Made by a program: the position numbers and the translations under genes
Assembly: GCA_046728155.1 (NCBI GenBank)
Contig: JBKPDY010000049.1
Coordinates: 1 to 38,180, forward strand
From: CAWDLX01 sp046728155
Lineage (GTDB): Bacteria > Actinomycetota > Actinomycetes > Mycobacteriales > Micromonosporaceae
DNA length: 38,180 nt
Direction of reading: 5' to 3'
The notes under the pieces: model-generated
The model's database searches: none
Told to the model about the DNA's origin: nothing
What the model saw: only the letters and a program-made list of their open reading frames with translations
Shown: piece by piece, positions 35,442 to 38,180 of the stretch
Numbering within the stretch: the first letter of the stretch is position 1
How the letters are laid out: each line of letters starts with the position of its first letter

Positions 35442-36338
35442 GTGGTGAAGCTGCACGAGGCGGAGACCGACGCCGACCTCGACGCCTGGCGCGAGGTCCG
35501 GCTGGCGATCCTCCCCGATGAGCGGACGGCGACGGTCCAGGAACTGCGCGGGATGTGGCGGCCGGGCCGCGGGCTGCTGCTGGCTGAGATCGACGGTATC
35601 GTCGTCGGCCACGGTGTGACCGATCGTTCGGACCTCGCCGGTCGGGCCACCGTGACTCCTCGGGTGCTGCCCCAGTACCGGCGACACGGCGTCGGCACCG
35701 AGCTGCTGCGCGCGCTGACCCGAATGGCGGTCGAGGCCGGCCACACCAGGGCCGCGTCCGACGTCGATGACGAGGGCTCGCTCGCGTTCGCCCGCCGGTT
35801 CGGATTCACCGAGGTCGACCGGCAAGTTGAGCAGGTGCGGGAGATCGGCGACGAGCCGAAGCCAACGGTGCCTGACGGGCTCGGCGTGGTGACGGTGGCG
35901 GAGCGGCCCGAGCTATGGGCGGTCGCCTACCACGAGGTCGCCGCCGAGGCGTTGAAGGACATGGCGGTCATCTCGCCGATGGAGGTCTCGCTGTCCGACT
36001 GGGAGCGCGATTGGATCAACGCGCCGGAGGCGACGTTCCTTGCGCTGGCCGACTCCGGGGTGGTGGGGCTTGCGTCCGTCATGCTCGATCCGGGCCGACC
36101 GGCACGGGCAGAACAGGGGTTCACGGCGGTTCGGCGGGAGTGGCGAGGCCGTCATGTGGCGTCCACACTCAAGCGGATGATCTTGTGGTGGGCCTCCCAG
36201 AACGGCATAGACGAGATCTACACCTGGACCCAGCAGGGAAACGACGACATGCGACGGGTCAACGAGCACCTGGGATTCAGGTATGGGCACGTGAGCATCC
36301 GGGTCGAGGCGCCACTCCCGCTCGCCGCGCTGGACTAG
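35442..36338 (+). CDS. Tandem GNAT acetyltransferase
   Basis: This is a 298-aa protein with two GNAT folds. The first (about 1-140) has the acetyl-CoA pyrophosphate loop in VLPQYRRHGVGTELL. The second (about 145-290) has the corresponding VRREWRGRHVASTLKR and a typical terminal NEHLGFRYG. Tandem GNATs acetylate small molecules, including mycothiol precursors and aminoglycosides, in different members; the substrate here is unknown. It is the first gene of a + strand run with the oxidoreductase 15 bases after its stop. Confidence 0.87.
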   Translation: MVKLHEAETDADLDAWREVRLAILPDERTATVQELRGMWRPGRGLLLAEIDGIVVGHGVTDRSDLAGRATVTPRVLPQYRRHGVGTELLRALTRMAVEAGHTRAASDVDDEGSLAFARRFGFTEVDRQVEQVREIGDEPKPTVPDGLGVVTVAERPELWAVAYHEVAAEALKDMAVISPMEVSLSDWERDWINAPEATFLALADSGVVGLASVMLDPGRPARAEQGFTAVRREWRGRHVASTLKRMILWWASQNGIDEIYTWTQQGNDDMRRVNEHLGFRYGHVSIRVEAPLPLAALD

Positions 36339-36341
36339 GCC

Positions 36342-36347
36342 GACCAT
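36342..36347 (+). promoter_or_regulatory. Possible -10 element for the quinone oxidoreductase
   Basis: GACCAT lies 6 bases before the ATG at 36354. It is a weaker match than the other leaderless boxes in this window. Confidence 0.3.
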
Positions 36348-36353
36348 GCCAGG

Positions 36354-37334
36354 ATGACTGGCATGCGCGCGATTGTGGTGGCAGCCCACGGTGGCCCCGA
36401 AGTGCTCCAGATCGCGGATCGGGACGATCCCACCGCCGGCCCCGGTCAACTGCTGGTTAAGGTCGCGGCGGCTGGCGTGAACTTCGTCGACATCTACCAG
36501 CGCGAGGCGAGGCCGCCGTATGCGGGTCCGGTGCCCTATGTGCCCGGATCGGAGGCGGCCGGGGTCGTCATCGACGTCGGGGCGGGCGTCGCCGAGGTGA
36601 AGGTTGGCGACCGGGTCGCATGGGCCGGCCCGCCGGGCGCCTATGCGGAGAAGGCTGTCGTACCCGCAGAACAGGCGGTGCCCGTCCCGGACGGCGTCGA
36701 CCTGACCGTCGCGGCCGCCGTGATGCTGCAGGGCATGACCGCCCACTACCTGGCGACGAGCGCCTTCCCGGTCTCGCCCGGGGACCCGGTTGTCGTGCAC
36801 GCCGCGGCCGGCGGGACCGGGCGTCTCCTGATCCAGGTCGTCAAACGCCGCGGCGGAGTGGTGCTCGCGACCGCGTCCACACCGGAGAAGGCGGAGATCG
36901 CCCGATCAGCCGGGGCCGACCACGTCAGCGACTATGAGTCCTTCGGGAGTGTCGCCCGCGAGATCACGGCCGGGCAGGGAGTGGCGGCCGTCTTCGATGG
37001 CGTCGGCCAGGCAACCTTCGACGCCGGGCTCGGGTCGTTGAGGCTACGCGGCATGATGATCCTCTTCGGCGGATCGAGCGGTCCGGTGCCGCCGTTCGAC
37101 CTGCAACGGCTGAACACGGGCGGCTCCCTCTACATCACGCGTCCGACGCTGGCGCACTACATTGCGAGCCGGGCCGAGCTGCTCCGGCGCGCGGGTGATC
37201 TGTTCGACTGGATCTCACACGGTGAGCTGGAGGTGCGCATCGGCGCCGTCTATCCGCTGGCTGACGCACATCGTGCCCACGCCGACCTGGCCGGCCGCAA
37301 GTCCACCGGCAAGCTTCTCCTCGTCCCGGCCTGA
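36354..37334 (+). CDS. NADPH:quinone oxidoreductase, MDR superfamily
   Basis: This is a 326-aa medium-chain dehydrogenase/reductase without structural or catalytic zinc Cys residues, as in quinone oxidoreductases. The N-terminal domain has AGVNFVDIYQREARPPY and VPGSEAAGVV. The Rossmann motif is HAAAGGTGRLLIQV, with Thr in place of the usual Val; GRKSTGKLLLVP closes the protein. It probably reduces quinones or enones with NADPH. The start may instead be the ATG at 36363, which has AGGA at 8 bases. Confidence 0.9.
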   Translation: MTGMRAIVVAAHGGPEVLQIADRDDPTAGPGQLLVKVAAAGVNFVDIYQREARPPYAGPVPYVPGSEAAGVVIDVGAGVAEVKVGDRVAWAGPPGAYAEKAVVPAEQAVPVPDGVDLTVAAAVMLQGMTAHYLATSAFPVSPGDPVVVHAAAGGTGRLLIQVVKRRGGVVLATASTPEKAEIARSAGADHVSDYESFGSVAREITAGQGVAAVFDGVGQATFDAGLGSLRLRGMMILFGGSSGPVPPFDLQRLNTGGSLYITRPTLAHYIASRAELLRRAGDLFDWISHGELEVRIGAVYPLADAHRAHADLAGRKSTGKLLLVPA

Positions 37335-37462
37335 GGACCGATCAGCCCTGGGCATGGGCCAACATCGCCGAGGTGGACGGTCGCAGCCCGTCCGAGCGCC
37401 CGGCCAAGGCCGGAATGCTGGAGCCAGCCGCGTCGATACGCCAACGAAGGGATACCCGCGAG

Positions 37463-38180
37463 ATGACCCCGACCCGGCCCGGGTTGACCGGAACGTTCGG
37501 CATGGTCTCGTCGACCCACTGGCTCGCCTCGGCCGCCGGGATGGCTGTGCTCGAGCGCGGCGGCAACGCATTCGACGCGGCGGTGGCCATCGGCTTCGTG
37601 TTGCAGGTCGTCGAGCCACATCAGAACGGCCCCGGCGGCGAGGTACCCATCCTCTTCGTCCGGCCCGGCGACAGCGCACCAACCGTCCTGTGTGGACAGG
37701 GTCCGGCTCCCGCGGCCGCGACGGTCGACCACTACCGACGTCTCGGCTTCACCATCGTGCCCGGTAGCGGACCGCTGGCCGCTGCGGTACCCGGTGCGGT
37801 CGCGGCGTGGCTCACCCTGCTGCGCGACCATGGCACGCTCCGTCTGTCCGAGGTCCTTCGCTACGCGATCGAGTACGCGGAACATGGACACCCCCTGCTG
37901 CGCGTCACGGTGGCCACTATCGCCGGTGCTCGGGAGCTCTTCACGTCCGACTGGACGACATCGGCCGATCTCTACCTCGCCGGCGGCGATGTACCGCGGC
38001 CGGGGGAGCTCTTTCGCAACCCGGCTCTCGGCGCCGTCTACCGTCGACTGCTCGACGCCGAGGCCGCTGCGGGTGGCGGCCGCGAACGCGGCATCGACGC
38101 GGCGTGGGCCGAATGGCGGGAAGGCTTCGTGGCGGAAGAGATCGACGCGTTCGCCCGTCGGCCGTTCGGCCATGCGGACG
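37463..38180 (+). CDS. Gamma-glutamyltransferase family protein, 5' part (runs off the window)
   Basis: The frame is open from ATG 37463 to the window end (239 residues). The N-terminus has the family pattern ASAAGMAVLERGGNAFDAAV, then VVEPHQNGPGGEVPILF, where many gamma-glutamyltranspeptidases read EPHxSGxGGG, and AAVPGAVAAWLTLLRDHG. No signal peptide is seen, which suggests a cytoplasmic acylase-like member. The self-cleaving Thr that would prove activity lies beyond the window. A GAAGGGA is about 12 bases upstream of the ATG. Confidence 0.85.
   Translation, partial: MTPTRPGLTGTFGMVSSTHWLASAAGMAVLERGGNAFDAAVAIGFVLQVVEPHQNGPGGEVPILFVRPGDSAPTVLCGQGPAPAAATVDHYRRLGFTIVPGSGPLAAAVPGAVAAWLTLLRDHGTLRLSEVLRYAIEYAEHGHPLLRVTVATIAGARELFTSDWTTSADLYLAGGDVPRPGELFRNPALGAVYRRLLDAEAAAGGGRERGIDAAWAEWREGFVAEEIDAFARRPFGHAD

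Overview
This is a high-GC actinomycete chromosome fragment, most likely from the Micromonosporaceae. That placement is an inference from GC-rich third codon positions, frequent GTG starts, leaderless -10 elements, the GlgE-type glucan genes, a PknG kinase and an F420-type (DDN-like) protein. I saw no rRNA, tRNA, CRISPR array, transposase or phage gene. It reads as ordinary chromosome with several unusual local systems.

Layout. (1) 1-6406, + strand: a tightly coupled signalling operon. It holds the 3' end of a coiled-coil protein, a PknG-like kinase, a PP2C phosphatase, a von Willebrand A (VWA) protein and an FHA protein. Two junctions are bridged by copies of a repeat that supplies its own Shine-Dalgarno and ATGA stop-start overlaps, and so encodes micro-ORFs. 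(2) 6390-7671: a DHFR/RibD-like gene with its middle missing, then an AbiEi/DUF559 protein behind a dyad containing a perfect DnaA-box sequence. (3) 7690-14303: the glucan cluster glgB, glgE and glgM (glgA) on the minus strand and divergent glgC. Together these can make branched alpha-glucan from glucose-1-phosphate through maltose-1-phosphate. (4) 14356-16548: a membrane protein with a very long Ala-rich tail that includes 11-residue repeats.

(5) 16673-19425: an esterase-type serine hydrolase, then an overlapping HisH-like/HisF-like pair outside any his operon. The glutaminase triad is intact, but the synthase has Gln where catalytic Asp130 is expected and Asp where Asn103 is expected. This is the best candidate here for an undescribed pathway. 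(6) 19434-20477, minus strand: an ABM-fold protein and an alpha/beta hydrolase. (7) 20899-22083: a yybP-ykoY-type (Mn2+) riboswitch ahead of a TerC-family transporter. (8) 22133-24989: an SH3-NlpC/P60 protein lacking its catalytic Cys, a PtpB-like phosphatase and a class A beta-lactamase-like protein. (9) 24992-28850: typA and proS, with a possible Pro-containing leader peptide and hairpin before proS.

(10) 29099-38180: a membrane-anchored lytic transglycosylase, a CocE/NonD hydrolase, a small unknown ORF, a perfect 16-bp inverted repeat, a soluble SPFH protein, a DDN-like protein, a GH128-like glycosidase, a double GNAT acetyltransferase, a quinone oxidoreductase, and the start of a gamma-glutamyltransferase cut by the window end.

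All calls come from reading the sequence and remembered family motifs. No database search was run.
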